DNA of 64,000 nucleotides from Desmodesmus armatus (taxonomy: Eukaryota > Chlorophyta > Chlorophyceae > Sphaeropleales > Scenedesmaceae): assembly GCA_007449985.2 (NCBI GenBank), contig VIIQ02000142.1, positions 62,001 through 126,000 on the forward strand. Reading direction: 5' to 3'. The notes below the pieces were generated by a model that had not been told where the DNA came from, did no database searches, and worked only from the letters and a program-made list of their open reading frames with translations. Made by a program: the position numbers and the translations under genes. Shown one piece after another: positions 47,401-60,342 of this stretch; positions within the stretch are counted from its first letter, which is position 1, and every line of letters starts with the position of its first letter.

Positions 47401-48868
47401 CTGCACCTGCTGACCACAAGTTTGATGTAAGCACCGACTGCTGTGCTTTACTCCTCAACACAACCCTACTCTGCATGTGGCAACCTCACCCATCATCAAG
47501 CACACACAGACCTCACCACCACCACACCACCACCACCACCACAGGCGGGCGCAATTCAGCACCACACACACACCTCACCCACTTTATGCTGCGCAAGATA
47601 CAGCAGCACTAATGGCAGGCCGCACAGAGCCAGCATACAACACCACCTTGCTGCTCACAATCGCAGCTTGATCAGACACAGAATGCTGTCTGACAGTCGT
47701 AGCCCTGGAATGTGTCAATGTCGACTGCCCTGGTCACACAATGGTACAAAACCAAACAACCGCAGACTTGAGATGATGACACTTGAAATCTTACCACTAA
47801 CAGCACACCCGCTGGGAAACAAAGAAACCTGCAGTGGCTGGGAAATGTCTGCGTTGCATGCAACCGTTTTGTGTTGTGCATGTGAGAGTTGACTGTATGT
47901 CTGCATCACGATGTCTGAACACACCCCAGCGGTGTTCCAGTTTGATACAACCCCTACACGGGTCCACAGGAACATAGGACAGGCCATGGTAGTGTGATAC
48001 ACAGGCTTACTGACGCACTGAGAATCATACACTGCTTACTAATTGCACATGATCACGCGCAGGGTGTGTGTGCACCACCCAGACCCCACAAAGGCTCAGC
48101 AGGCCAACCTATGGCCAACCCATGGCCCCTATGGCACTGTCAGCCTAAACGACGCACCGAGAGCCTCGAAACAATGCACTAAGGGTGTGTGAGTTGCACG
48201 CAAAGAATAATTTTGCAGTCACATGGAGCAATCGTCGTACACATATGATCATGACGGCACGAGATCCCAGGCACCAACCCTGGCCAGACGTCACAGCACT
48301 GCCCTCACAGGGCACCCTAGCAAGCCCTGCCCCGCACCCACACACCAGATACGCGACGCGGCTTGCGGCAAACACACCACCAGCAGCGCACGTCAAACAT
48401 CACCCATCCAGCACATCACCAGGGCTTACACGCCAACACAACAATACGTACTGATTCGCAGAATCACCCCTGATACCGTCCCCACCTTGGCACAAGGCCA
48501 TGCACACCAAGCATGGCCACACCTGCCCCTATGGTGATCCACTGGGCTTGGGTGCAGACACGCTCCGCAGATGTGCTGCATATTAACCCTGCCAGATGAA
48601 TTGCTCCCGGGCTCAGCAGTTCGAGCTGAAAGGCCCAATCTGTGTCTCGGGTGAACAGCCAGCCACACACCTTGCGCGCTGCTCTCGACACGAGACCCAT
48701 GCTGCAGACAGCGCTGAACGGTGACTCGCACGGACTGGGCCGAATGCCGCAAGCATACTCACCACCTTGCCACCTGCCTGATTGCCAGAAACTTGCCCAA
48801 ACAGCGCTGCAGCCAGCACCCACACATGCAGAACAATGCAGAGGACGCCAAGACAACCATCCTCACGC
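44459..48868. other. No gene recognised in 4.4 kb
   Basis: Several ORFs (for example plus 45522-46421, minus 46726-47076) lack domains, splice context or balanced composition. The stretch at about 46000-46200 is noticeably less G/C-repetitive than its surroundings. It contains TTTTTTGAGC and a short repeated CCGGT motif, but I could not assign it. Confidence 0.4.
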
Positions 48869-51800
48869 TCACTTCGCCCCCTCGAAAGCAGCCCTCATAG
48901 CAGCCATCCGCTCAGACATGGTGCGCTTGGGCCCAGCAGCCGCTGCACCACCCTCACCCTCAGCAGCTGCTCCTCCACTGCTGATACTACCAGCACCACC
49001 AGCAGCAGCAGCGCCCGCAGGGGCCTTGTTCACTGCAAACATGGCGGAGCGAGCCTTTACATTGCTGCTCCCGCTGGTGTTGGGTACCACCACCACTGCC
49101 CCCGCCTTGATAGAGGCCGCACGCAGCTTGGGGCTTTTCAGTGGCGGCGGCTGCTGCTGCTTGGAGGGGATCTTCAGCACTGCTGCTGCCGATGAAGCGC
49201 GGCAGTCAGCAGACGCGGCGGAGTCCTCACCAGCTGCTGCCACTGCAGCGTCGACCTCGCTGGCGGGTGCGGAAGCAGAGCGCTTGGTGTCCTTGGCCCC
49301 GGCTGTGGGGGCGGCATCCACATGCACAGAAGCCCTGCGCGCCTGCTGCTGCTGCTGGGGTGCGCTGCTGTCGTCCTCTGTCGCATCCTCTGATGCTGCA
49401 GCAGCCTCGACAGCGCCGCTGCTGCTGCTGCTGCGGCTGCTGCTGGCGGCGCAACCGCCACTGCTGCTACTGCTGCTGCGTCGGGTGGGGGCGTCACCAG
49501 GGTGCTGCGGGATCTTGCTTGGCAGCGCTGCTGCTGCGGTGCTGCCGCCGCTGCTGCTGGTGTGGCGGGGGGGGATCCTACTGCTGCCACTGCTGCTGCC
49601 GGTGAGAACGGCAAGGCCCCCTGCGCCTCCTGCAGCTGCAGCAGCTCCCTCCTGGTTGTTGTGCTGGAACAGGGAGGCAAGCTTGCCTACGCCGCTCGAT
49701 GAGCTGGGCCTCGAGCCGCCATTGCTGCCAGCCGCCGGCTGCTGCTGCTGGGTGCTGTTCATGGCGTTCATGGCAGCAATGCGGTCCTTCAGTGAGTTGG
49801 TCCGCTGGGGGGCAGCTGCAGGTGCAGGGCCCTCCTTTGCTGCTGCTTCTGCTGCCGGTGCTGCTGCTGTCACCTCTGCACGTGCTGCCTTGACTTCTTC
49901 TGCATGTGGCCCCTTGACAACCTCTGCAGGTGCCGCCGCTGCTGCTGGTGCAGCTTTTGCATCTGCGTTGTTGCTGTCACTGCTGGTTGCTGCTGCAGCC
50001 ACTGCCCCACTCTTGGTTGCTGCAGCTCCATCAGCCTCCCCACCTTCCAGCACCTTGCCCTCTTCAGCAACTCCCTTGTTGCTGCTGCTGCCACCAGCCG
50101 CGGCCTCAGCAGCACTGCCGGCCTCATTGCTGCTGCTGCTGCTGCTGCAAGCCTCCTTTCCCAGCAAGCCCAGTGCGGCAGCTGCAGCACGCCTCTGGCT
50201 GCTGCCGGCAGCAGTGCCAGCAGCAGCAGCAGCAGCACTGGGGGCCTTCTGAGGGCTGCAGCTCCTGCTGCGTGCGTCCTTCTCCACAGCCAGCCTGGCA
50301 AGTGCTGCTGCCTTCTGACTGACTTGGACCTCAGCAGCAGCTGCTGCAGCATTGCAGTCACCAACAGCAGCAGCAGTGCGGCTGGGGGACAGGGAGCGGC
50401 CCCGCCCTACAGCAGCAGGAGCGTCAGCCAGGGGCTTAGTCATCACCACAGGGATGACGTCAGGGTCATCCAGTACGCCAGCCGCCGCTGCTGCTGCCAC
50501 CACTGCTGCTGGATCCAGCATTGCTGCCGCCAGGCAACTGCGAGGGGAGGGGTTGACTGCGTTACCACCACTGCCGGCAGCAGCTGCCGCAGCTGCCCTG
50601 CCCGCCGCTGAGCTCGTGTCTTCAGCCGCTGCGGGGTTGTCACCCTCTGCCGCTGCAGCAGCAGCAGCAGCTGCTTTCAGCTGCTGCTCCCTGCGCTGTG
50701 CACGCGCTGCAGTGTTTTGCTGCTCTGCTGCCAGCCTGGCCAGCGCCTGCTGCCTTTGTGGGATGCCAGGCTGCAGCTCAGACAGCTCCACACTGGCCTT
50801 CAAAACAGCAGCGCCGCTGCTGTTGCTGCTGGTGCTGGCGTCGCCGCTGTTGGCTGCAGAGCGAGCGGCGGCTGCAGCAGCTGCGGCCGCTGCCACCGCT
50901 GCCATCTTGAACTCGTTCACATCGCCGGCCTTGTCCTGCTGCTGCTGCTGCTCGTGGCAGCTGGTGCCGTCTGTGCTGCCGGCTGCAGCATCAGAAGTGG
51001 CTGCGGCAGCGGCAGCAGGGGCTAGGGCTGCTGGGTCTGCCTCCAGCTGCATGGCGTGGCTGCTGACAGCTGGTGCTGCCTCCGCTGTCCTGTTCTGTGC
51101 TGCTGGTTGTGCGGGTGCTGCACCTGAGATGGGATGGGACGACGGGCCGCGCTTGTCATTGCAGTAGTGGCATAAGGCTATCGTATGATACAGACGTGGT
51201 GCACATTGGGCGAGCCAGCATGGTGCCTGGTTTAGATGGCATATACAGCAATCAGCCTGGCACCCCATGGTCAGAGATGCAGGGTGAAGGGATTACAGCA
51301 TGCCTATCGCACCATGCTACCAATGTTTGAACAACGTCAACAACTCACCCAGCCAGCCACGCACAAATACAGCGATCGACCCATCATGCCTCCTCACCTG
51401 CCGTAGTGCCAGGTGCCTCCTCCTTGTCAGCGCCCTCCGTCTCCTCCGCCTGCTGCTTGGCCACCACGGCCGCATCAACAGCTGCAGCTGCCGTCACCAC
51501 TGAGGTCGCTGCTGCTGGGGCCCCCACGCCCCTCGCTGCCCCGTTTCCCGCCACCTGCTGCTGCTGGCTGTGTCCGTTAGCCTGCTTCTGCACCGCCCCG
51601 GCTGCTTGCCGCTGTACCAGAAGGCCCCCCTGCTGCTGTTTCTTCTTCAGGAGGTCAGCCACTCCCTCTATGGCACGAAAAAACTGCGCCTCCTTGGGCT
51701 GCTGCTGCTGCTGGCTAGTGCTCACATCACTGCTTCTGGTGGCAGCAGCAGCAGCAGCAGCAGCAGCAGTGGCGGCTGCCCTGCTGCTGCCTTCACTGTC

Positions 51801-52183
51801 AGGGGTGCTGGCGACGACTGCAGGGCTTCCAAACGCCGAAGCCTCAGCAGCAACAGCGGCAGTGGGGGTGGTCGTTGGAGCAGCAGCTGCAGCAGCAGGG
51901 TGTGTAGGGGTGCAGGGCGTGCTGGACACCTCCACATCCTGCCTCAGCACGTCTGTGCCACTCGCGCCATTGCTGCTCTTGCGGGCAACCTTCGGCAGAG
52001 CAGAGGCAGCACCTGCAGCCGTCGATCCGCCGCCTGCCTTGGAGGCCATTGCTGCCACAGAGCCGCCGCCGGTGCTGCTGCCAGCGATGCTGCTGCCACA
52101 ACTGCTGCTGGGCCCCAGGGGGCCGTGGCGCTGCTTGAACTCTGCCATATCACGGGGGGTGATGGGCTGCCCACTGAATGTGC
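48869..52183 (-). CDS. Long Ala/Ser/Gln-rich low-complexity protein, N-terminus not found
   Basis: Two exons join in phase 1: 51398-52183 and 48869-51123, over 1,000 codons. The first opens GTFSGQPITPRDMAEFKQRHG after a CCCACAG acceptor, so at least one earlier exon with the start codon is missing. The protein is mostly Ala, Ser and Gln runs with scattered charged helices (FFRAIEGVADLLKKKQQQGG, QQALARLAAEQQNTAARAQR). Two similar motifs stand out near the C-terminus: SLKDRIAAMNAMN, shortly followed by KLASLFQ, and TMSERMAAMRAAFEGAK, which ends the protein. I recognise no domain. The very long antisense ORF on the plus strand (48642-50252) is a composition shadow. A disordered regulatory or scaffold role is only a guess. 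Confidence 0.6.
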
Positions 52184-54444
52184 CTGTGGGGCATGAGAGA
52201 GGCGGGATGAGCATGCAACACAAGCAAGCACATGTAGGTGACTTTGATAGGTACAAGTCATCAAGGGACGTGATGCAGGCTGTGGATACATATTGCACAC
52301 TTCAGCATAGCTACTGTCAGATGTTTTGCAGGCTTATGAGCTAGACATGCCATTCTGGCCAACAAGCTTGCCCGGTGCGTACGGTTGTGGGCTGCCCCGT
52401 CAGTAAGGGCTGCAGAAAAGAGGGGTCTGTCACACATGTGGCACCATTGTGAGACACACGGTGACTTTTCTTTTTGGTGATACATGACATGTGTGAGCCG
52501 GTTAGTGTGACAGGCGGGCCACAACCGCCGTGTGGTGTGCGTGCCAAGCGCAAGTAACCCTTGAAGCAGCAATTTAGATCTGCAGAGGAGATACTCCCTT
52601 CACCCCCCATCATGCTGCACCTCCCAGCACACACTCCGTCCCCAAGGCTACTGTGCTGGCATCCCTTTGTAAACGCCCCTTATGCCTAGTCCAGTGGCTC
52701 AGCCCGTGCATCAGAACTGTTGAAACCCCCTTGCACAATCCCTGACCGCACGCCTTCACACTCCCTAGAGAACATAGTGGACATGAGCAGCATGCCGGTT
52801 ACAATGTGTACCAAAATCAAGCCTCACTTACAGACGCGCAGGATCGTACGTCAGTGCAGGCATACAGAACACGACATGCATGGAAACACCTCTAGGTCAG
52901 CACTGCCTGAGACCTGACACCTGGCCATCACAGGACGACAGTGCAAGCTACAGTAAGTGAGTAACCATGCCTACGGAAAACCACCGCTGTAAGTCAAGGC
53001 TCAGAGGGGTGTGCATGTCTAGCAGCCTAGACTACAACACCCCGCCTGAGCCACAGTATGGCACTTCACTCACAAATACCAGAAGCTCAGTAGGGTCAAC
53101 AAACAAGCTCCCCAACAACATTCGGCACCGCCCAGACACATCATGCCAACCCCCCTTGCTCCCTTGCTTGCACCGTGTGCGGCAAAGCTGTAAGATCAAC
53201 CTGCGCTAGGGTAAGGCAGCTGCACCATGGCTACGCCAGCACCAGCACGTGTGTTGGGCCCATGACATGGCACTGCGTGCAGCTGTAGCCCTATACCCAT
53301 ACCCTACACAGCCAGCAACCATACATGATACATACACATGCCATGCTGTCTCACACCTGCGACATCCTGCTAATGGAACATATGAACAACGCCGACTGAC
53401 ATACCCCTCAATGCCTTGCTCACAAAGTTTCAAGCAAGGGCTGCGCCAAAGTCAGCGGCGGGCCAACACGCACACGTCCTCCTGCAAACCAGTCAGCGCA
53501 CTCCATGCCACCTGCCCAGCTGCACAGTACACAAATGCCGCAATGCCACACCACACTGCACGATTCCACAACTGGCCTACAAGCCGGGCCACATGTTGGC
53601 CCAGCGGATGCACCCTGTAGGTCAGTGAAGACGGGTACACAGAACAAAAGGCCCAGCACTCAAGCTGTTGAAGGAGTGTGGCCAAGGCGCCAGCACAAGC
53701 CAATACTTGACGAGCAGCTTCATGAGTAAGCGGCACAAACCCTCCAGCGTGGACCTGGTCAGTGTGGTGGTCTCCTTGACGACACATCGGTATGTACAAG
53801 TGTAGCCGTTGGAAGAATGGACCCGCTGCCAAAGTCCGTCGTGATGCTGGTGATGTGTGGAACAGCACATATATGCTGGTGCTGTACACGACTGTCAAGA
53901 AAGCAGGAAGTCACCACACATGCAGGCACCAGCGCCCTCGGGGACACCACTGGAACACCTCACATGACGCACACGGCGCACACACCAAGCCTGTGACTGC
54001 AACCACTGCCGCTGAGTTGGTGCCAGCCCCAGCAGCTGCTCACTTGCACAAAAGCAACTCGCAACTCAGGTAACAAAATATTGGTAACAACAGGCTGAGG
54101 CCGTCCCCGTAGCGCAAGAACCCAGTCAAACTGCCCAGCAGACATTGTAAAAGCACACAGAAGTTGCTCGAACACGCTGACCCACCGCTGACCCACCCTC
54201 CTAGCCACGCCCCCTTGCCACACGAGCCCCCACGTTATGGGCACATACTGTGGACAGCCACTTGTGCCAGTGCAGCATGTATATGCACCATTTCTCAACA
54301 GCCGACACACCGTGCTGCTGCCCCAACCTGAACCAGAACCTGGTAAACCCCAACACAAACCGCCAGAATCACAGCGGCAGTAGCAGGAAAACACCTAGCA
54401 AGCACGTGACTGCTCGAGGTTTTGGCAGGGCCGGCAGGAGGGGT
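52184..54444. other. No gene recognised
   Basis: Should contain the 5' exon(s) of the Ala/Ser-rich gene and the 3' UTR of the coiled-coil gene. No ATG-containing exon ending in phase 1 stood out on the minus strand. Confidence 0.4.
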
Positions 54445-57400
54445 CTAGATGGAGGAGGTGGGTGTTTCAGGCAGGGGTTCAGAGCAGGTATCAGAAAGCT
54501 CGTCCTCGACAGCACCAGCGAATGAGGTCCCCAGCCGGCTAGCAGACACACCTTTGCGCTCCTGCTGGCTCGCCCGCAGCATGCCTGCCAGCCTCAATGG
54601 TAGTGCAGCAGCCAGCGCCTCGACTGCCGCATCCGCACTGCCAGCAGCAGCAGCACCTGCCGCTGCCGCGCCCTCGCCGCTGCCCATGCGTCCGCTGCCG
54701 CTGCCTGAGGCGCCCTTCCTGGCGATGCTGCTGCTGAGCGCGGCAGCAGACGCGATCACCCCAGCACCACGGGGGGTGAGGGTCGACCCTGCCAGCAGCG
54801 CACTGCGGGGTGTGGCGGCGGCGGAGCGAGGGGTGGCAGTTGCGGCCTCATTCTGCAGAAGCTGCTGCGGCGGCTGGGCGCTGCTGCCGCCGCCGTTGGT
54901 GCTTGTGTTGATGGGGGCGAGGTCTGGCTGGACAACGTCTGCTGCTGCTGCTTGTGATGGTTGCTCTGACAGGCTGCCATCTGCCTCTGCTGCTGCCTGT
55001 GTTGCTGGCGCCACGCCAGGCAGGCTGTCCCAGCTGGCTTCCTGGTCAAGGTTGGGGACAACACCGACCTCCTCCAACTGTGCACGGAGGTCACTGCGGG
55101 GAGGGGGGGGGGGGGCATGTGCGTGGCCATAGAACAAGCTGGGGGAGGGGAAGGGATGAGATTGAGGAAGAGGCAGGGATCAGAAAGAGAGGGGTGGGGG
55201 CACAACAGAGGTTGAGCAGTGTGTGCACATTTGGCACACAGGAGCGTGAGATGTGCAATGTGGCAACATGTGCACAATCGACAAGGATTCAACCCCACTT
55301 ATCTGAATTATTATCTGTTTCCAGCTACGCATTCAAATCTGATGCGCACACCCCAACAACAGGCACATCGCTGGCAAATGTACGCGTCGCAATGTGAGTC
55401 TGCTGGGTGCAAGCCTGGTCATCCCCACCGCTGGCCGCATTGCCAACAACGCCACTCACTTGACCTCACGCTGCAGCAGGCGGTTGATCTCGTCCCTGTG
55501 GAGGACCTCACCGCGCATCGCAACCAGGCGCTGCACACACACCACACAACACCAGCAGGCAACAGAGACACAGGCAGGGAACAGGAATGGACACTCAGAA
55601 AATGCGGGACAAGGGAGCGGGGAAGGCCTGGTGGACCGGCAACCTGCTACGATGTGAAGCTTGGTGGGGGGCTCCTCCCAGCAAACACACCTGCAGACTC
55701 ATAGCCCCTGGTTTTTTTGCCCAGCTGTCCCCGCCCACCACCTGCCGTACCCGCCTTATCCCCCTGGCATGCCTACACCCTATACCCCGTCCTCTTGTAT
55801 CGGCCGGGCGTGATAAGCGCGCTGCCTTGTGCTCTCGCCTGCCCACCTGCTGCAGTTCGCTGTTGTCAAACAGCAGCTTGGATGTCTCGTCGGCTGTGAA
55901 GTCGTTAATGCCGCGGGCGTTGGTCAGCTCATCACGCAGCTGCAGCAGCGGCAGCAGGACAAGCCAAGAGAGCAACGTGCGCATGGGCTGTGCTGACACA
56001 GAGGATTCTTGCGCGGCATGTGTGCAGACTTGCAAGGGCAGCTGTGTGAAGAGGGCGAGTGCGCACGCAACAAATTGCCTAGTGCGTGATCACGCCCACT
56101 GAGAAGCCGAGATCTCCCCAGCTGACGGGCGCATGTCGACAGCCAGTGTTCGAGCAGGACACCAAACAGGCAAGCGACAGGGCCCGACTTGCTGCCTGAA
56201 CTGGGCCTTCAGTGACATATCTCTCCTACATAAGTCTCCTTAATGCTGTGCCATGAGCCACTCACCAGCTGAGCCTCTCGCTGGTAAGCTGCCTCTGAGG
56301 ACCGCAGGAGCTCGTTCTGCCTTTGCAGCATATCATTCTCCTGCATAAAGGCACCAGCACGGCGCACAGACAAGGAAAATCAACAGATGGCCACACGGCA
56401 ACACATGCAGCATCCCATCAAAGCGCTGTATCAGCTTGGCAGAGTCTCACACTGCGTCCACCGCCCACCCTTCAGTCACACAGAGCACAGCATCAAAAGT
56501 CTCATTGACACCCGGCCCCGCTAACGCGGTCCAAGACCAGGGCACACTCCTTGAATATCGAGCCCCCACAAGACATACAACGCGTAGCAACACGTGTGTC
56601 CCATGTGAATCAGCACGCACGTCCCCTCTTCCTCACCTGCTGCAGGGCCATGATGCGCTCCTCTAGGATGGCGATGCGCACGTCAGCCTGCTTCAGCGCT
56701 GTGCGCATGGTGGTCAGGTGCTGCGTCAGCATGCGCGCATCCTGCACATGCGCAACAAGATAGGCACACATGAGGATTGTCAGCACAAGGCGCCAGCAGG
56801 ACGGGCTTGCAGGAAGATGCTTGCAAGCCTTGGACAACAAGCTAACATGCAGGCAAGCACGCACATTGCTATGGTTAGCTTTTGTGATGTAACAGAGTCC
56901 TTGCCTGGACCCCCAGTGCCGTGCCTATCACTCCATCAGACACCCCTGCACCCAACCAATGCCACAGCTCAAAAGCAGCAAGCATGCCCTCCCAGCCAGA
57001 TGGAAGAAGTTAATCTCGCCTCAAAAAGCTGGACACAGCACTTACCGGGGTTCCGTTGGCGCCCGGTGGCACAGGGGAGCTGCTGCTGGGGAGGCCTGAG
57101 AAGCTGCTGCGCAGGCCCACCGCCGACACCTGCACCCGCCGCTCGTCCTGCAGTGTCTGCTCCAGCACATGCTGCAGCTCGTGGTTTTCGCTGCCTAGTT
57201 GCACCGCGTACTGCTCCAGCTCAAAGGCATGCCTGTAGAGGGCTGTGTAGCGATCCAGGAGCGCGTTCTTCTCCTCGACTGCATGGTCCAGCTGGTTCTT
57301 CCAAAAGGTCACCTCCTGCCTTGAACGTTCCGCAATAGCCTGCGAGACATGCACGTTTATGTTTATGAAGACGTAATGACCAAGCAAGGGATGCAGAGCT

Positions 57401-57512
57401 CAACACTGCAGCAGTAGGTGGTGGTGGGCAGCTCCATCACAGCAGCAACAGCAGGCTCATCCAAAATTCCACACACCTCGGCCTCTCGCCGCTTGCCTCC
57501 ACCAAACACCAT
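54445..57512 (-). CDS. Coiled-coil protein of unknown function, complete
   Basis: Seven exons chain without any frame conflict: 57477-57512, 57046-57339, 56637-56741, 56266-56340, 55847-55939, 55460-55530, 54445-55093, giving 440 residues. It starts MVFGGGKRREAE. Residues about 13-235 are heptad-rich: EVTFWKNQLDHAVEEKNALL, LEQYAVQLGSENHELQHVLE, ILEERIMALQQENDMLQRQN, LLFDNSELQQRLVAMRGEV and VNDLRAQLEEVGVV. A Ser/Pro linker breaks the coil near residues 88-110. The C-terminal half is Ala/Ser/Gly-rich and disordered, ending ELSDTCSEPLPETPTSSI. All introns except the last are phase 0. A cytoskeletal or flagellar/centriolar scaffold would fit but nothing specific shows it. Unlike its neighbours it shows no junction copies. 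Confidence 0.82.
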
Positions 57513-60342
57513 ACTGACTGTGCTCTCAAACAATTAGGCAGGCTGAAAGCGCTCAAGACTTGTCTGTAGTGGAACGTCCAAAGAGAGGCAAGGGCAAACA
57601 ACCCCTCTGTCAGAGGCTAGGTGGTGTCTTGAATCGGCCGTGATACTGGGAGTTTATGTGATGGTTGTGCTCTTGGAGAGCGTTTGTCAGGAAAGATGGG
57701 CAAACCAATTGTTGCCTGCAGCGCTGTGCCTTGCAGCGTTCGCAGACGAGCTGCAAACCTATGCATACATGTTCAGAGCCCTGTCAGAAGTGGCGACGTT
57801 GCGCTGCTACCTGCTGTTGTTCTGCCTGCCAACCACCATTCAAACACTGTAACCGTCACCATTCAAGAGAAACCGATGATGTCTCTGGGACCTTGAGAAC
57901 ATTTTTTTAAGATTACTTGTTACGTATGTGGAGGGCAGCCCCTATTCCTGCACTGGCGTCTGCAGCAGTTGACCAGCCATAACAGGAGCTGCATCGCGTC
58001 TGGAGGCACTCCCGCTGGTGAAAATACTATTGAACAGCATTATTACATGCTGTGGTAGGGTAATAGTTGAATGGGTGGTGCAGCCAGGTCATAGAAATGG
58101 GCTGGTCGTGCGTAATCACCTTTGGTTGAACCTCACGGCAGTCCTAGGCATGCATTGTTGTGAAACCTCCCTGACCTACCATTTGCAATGTAAGGCACAC
58201 AACCATCGAAAGAGAGGTCCAGGTAGAGCTGATCAATGACTGCTAGTGGTGCCAGCCTGCCAGGCTGGCAGGCAGCCATGTGCTAATATGCATGACTACC
58301 AGTAGTTGGCGCTGAGGCTTCCGCTGGGTCAAAGTTGGTTTTGCGTCAATAAAGATGTTGGCCGCAGAGCCTCACCACGGCCTGTTCGCATAAGGGCGGG
58401 GGGGGGGGGGGGCGCTGGCCCCTCCAGGCGTGCACACCTCTACAGTAGCCGAGTGTGGCACACATCACATACAGACTCATTCCAGTGAGACTGGCAGCCT
58501 AACAGTACCAAGTACAACGACAGGGCCATGGACATGCGACCTTACAAAGCCCCTCATGCTTTGACATTGCAGGGGAGATATGCAGAACGACACACACTTC
58601 CCACCGCTTCGCAGGCAGAGTCACGTCTAGTTGGGCAACAACCCTTCACAAGTGCAGTGTGAAACCATCTACACAGCAGCATGCTAATTGATCACAGTTT
58701 GACACCAAGTTAGACTGTGTACGACCTGTCCATAGAGACCATTATCACCCATATTGGGCATCCATGCAGAGTGTGCGCTGCTGCAGGTTTCAGGCAGGAT
58801 CCAGTTATGTGTCAGGCTGGTAAGACACGCGACACCATAGAGGGCCTCTGGTGTTTGCCTGGCAAGCGGGTGCCCTGTGCGCAGCCCACCTCCAGGCATG
58901 TGAAATGAACCCCACAACCTCATTTCAACGCGTCCAAAGCGGCTGCAACCGTTGGAACCGTTGATGGCATCAGCTGGGAAAGCATACACAAAGCTGGAGA
59001 CAACATACAAGCACAGTGCACGTTTGCACAAGGTCTGTCTGGCTGTGCTGCCTGGGGCAATGCCACCCAGTGACCTTCAGTTCGCTACATTCACAACATC
59101 AGGCTGGTGTGCTGCACATATGTGCAAGTGACAAATGTATCCCCCCTCCACCCTGCGTAGGTATGTACATCTGTACAGTGCCATCAACGGTGCACCAATT
59201 GACATCGTTGGCCTGCTGATTGCAAGCTCAACAACAGCCAGCTGGAACAACTGCAAAAACAATCACAACAGATCCGGCACTGACTCTGTTTGCGTCTACA
59301 AGACGCTCAATCTGGTGCTGGCAGCAGTATCAACCCCTATCACCATCAATGGCTGGCTTGCACTGTACTAGCTACAGCCAAGGTAAGGAACTGAACCATG
59401 CTGTGCTAGTACAGTACTTCTGTGCAGTACTGCACTGCTGTGTAACACGCACGCATCATACGCACACCAGACGGCCGCCCCAGACAACAACAAGCCCATC
59501 TGATGACTAACGCGCATCAACTGCACTCAAGTAATTCACGCACACCAACTCAAGTCAAGTGATTCACGCGCATCAACTGCAAGAATACCCCTATGCTGTC
59601 ACCAGGCGCGCACGACTGCTGCCCTGGATAGCTGGTGAAAAAAGCAACGCGCGCAGGGATTCTGCTGGCTATACATACTCAGTGCAGTCATACACTCAGA
59701 AAACCCCGCCTCACCAGCTTCTACAACCCCACGAGCCGCTTCTACAACCCCACAATGCCGCCCTTTACGCCCCTGAAACCATCAAGCCTAGTACAGAAAC
59801 TCTCCTGACACGCTTGCAGGATTCAAGTAATCAACTGCAACTGTGTTGTCACAAAAACCCACAATGCCGCCCTTCACTTCCCTGAAACAAGCCTTGTAAC
59901 GCAACACTCCTGACACACTTTCAGGATTCAACCAATCAACTGACAACTGTGTTATCACAAAACCAACTGCAATGCTATGCTGCCTGCACACTGCCGACTG
60001 GGGCAGCTGCTGTACTGGGGAGGAATGGTGTCGGAAAGAGAGGAAGGGGGAAGGGCCTTCCTTCAATGCTGTCACTTGACAAAGGCACCACACCACACCT
60101 GCTGGCTTGCCGCTACAGAAGACTAGGCAAGGGCTGTGGTGTCATGTTCTGCTGCAGTACAAGTCCGAAGGCGCCCACATGCTGCTCCACATGGTCTTGA
60201 TGGATATGTACACCCAGCACCAGGCTGGTGCCCGATCACACTGAAATCTACAGCTGCAAGGTGTTTCTGCAGCCACTTGTAGCTCGCAGCCTGCACGTTG
60301 CAGCTTCAAGGGGCGGCATCCGTTGGTCCTTCAGTCCTGCGG
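57513..60342. other. No gene recognised; contains tandem repeat
   Basis: Only short unconvincing frames. A poly-G tract lies at 58399-58412. Near 59515-59585 a TCACGCGCATCAACTGCA unit is repeated, and a longer tandem repeat follows at 59750-59965. Confidence 0.4.
59750..59965. repeat. Two-copy imperfect tandem repeat, about 110 bp
   Basis: Both units run CACAATGCCGCCCTT, CCTGAAAC, CTCCTGACAC, CAGGATTCAA and CAACTGTGTT in the same order, with several differences and small indels. Confidence 0.8.

Noticed and set aside
48642..50252. Long plus-strand ORF of 536 codons
   Set aside because: It is antisense to the Ala/Ser/Gln-rich minus-strand exon; GCN/CAG repeats keep the opposite strand open. 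No splice or domain support.
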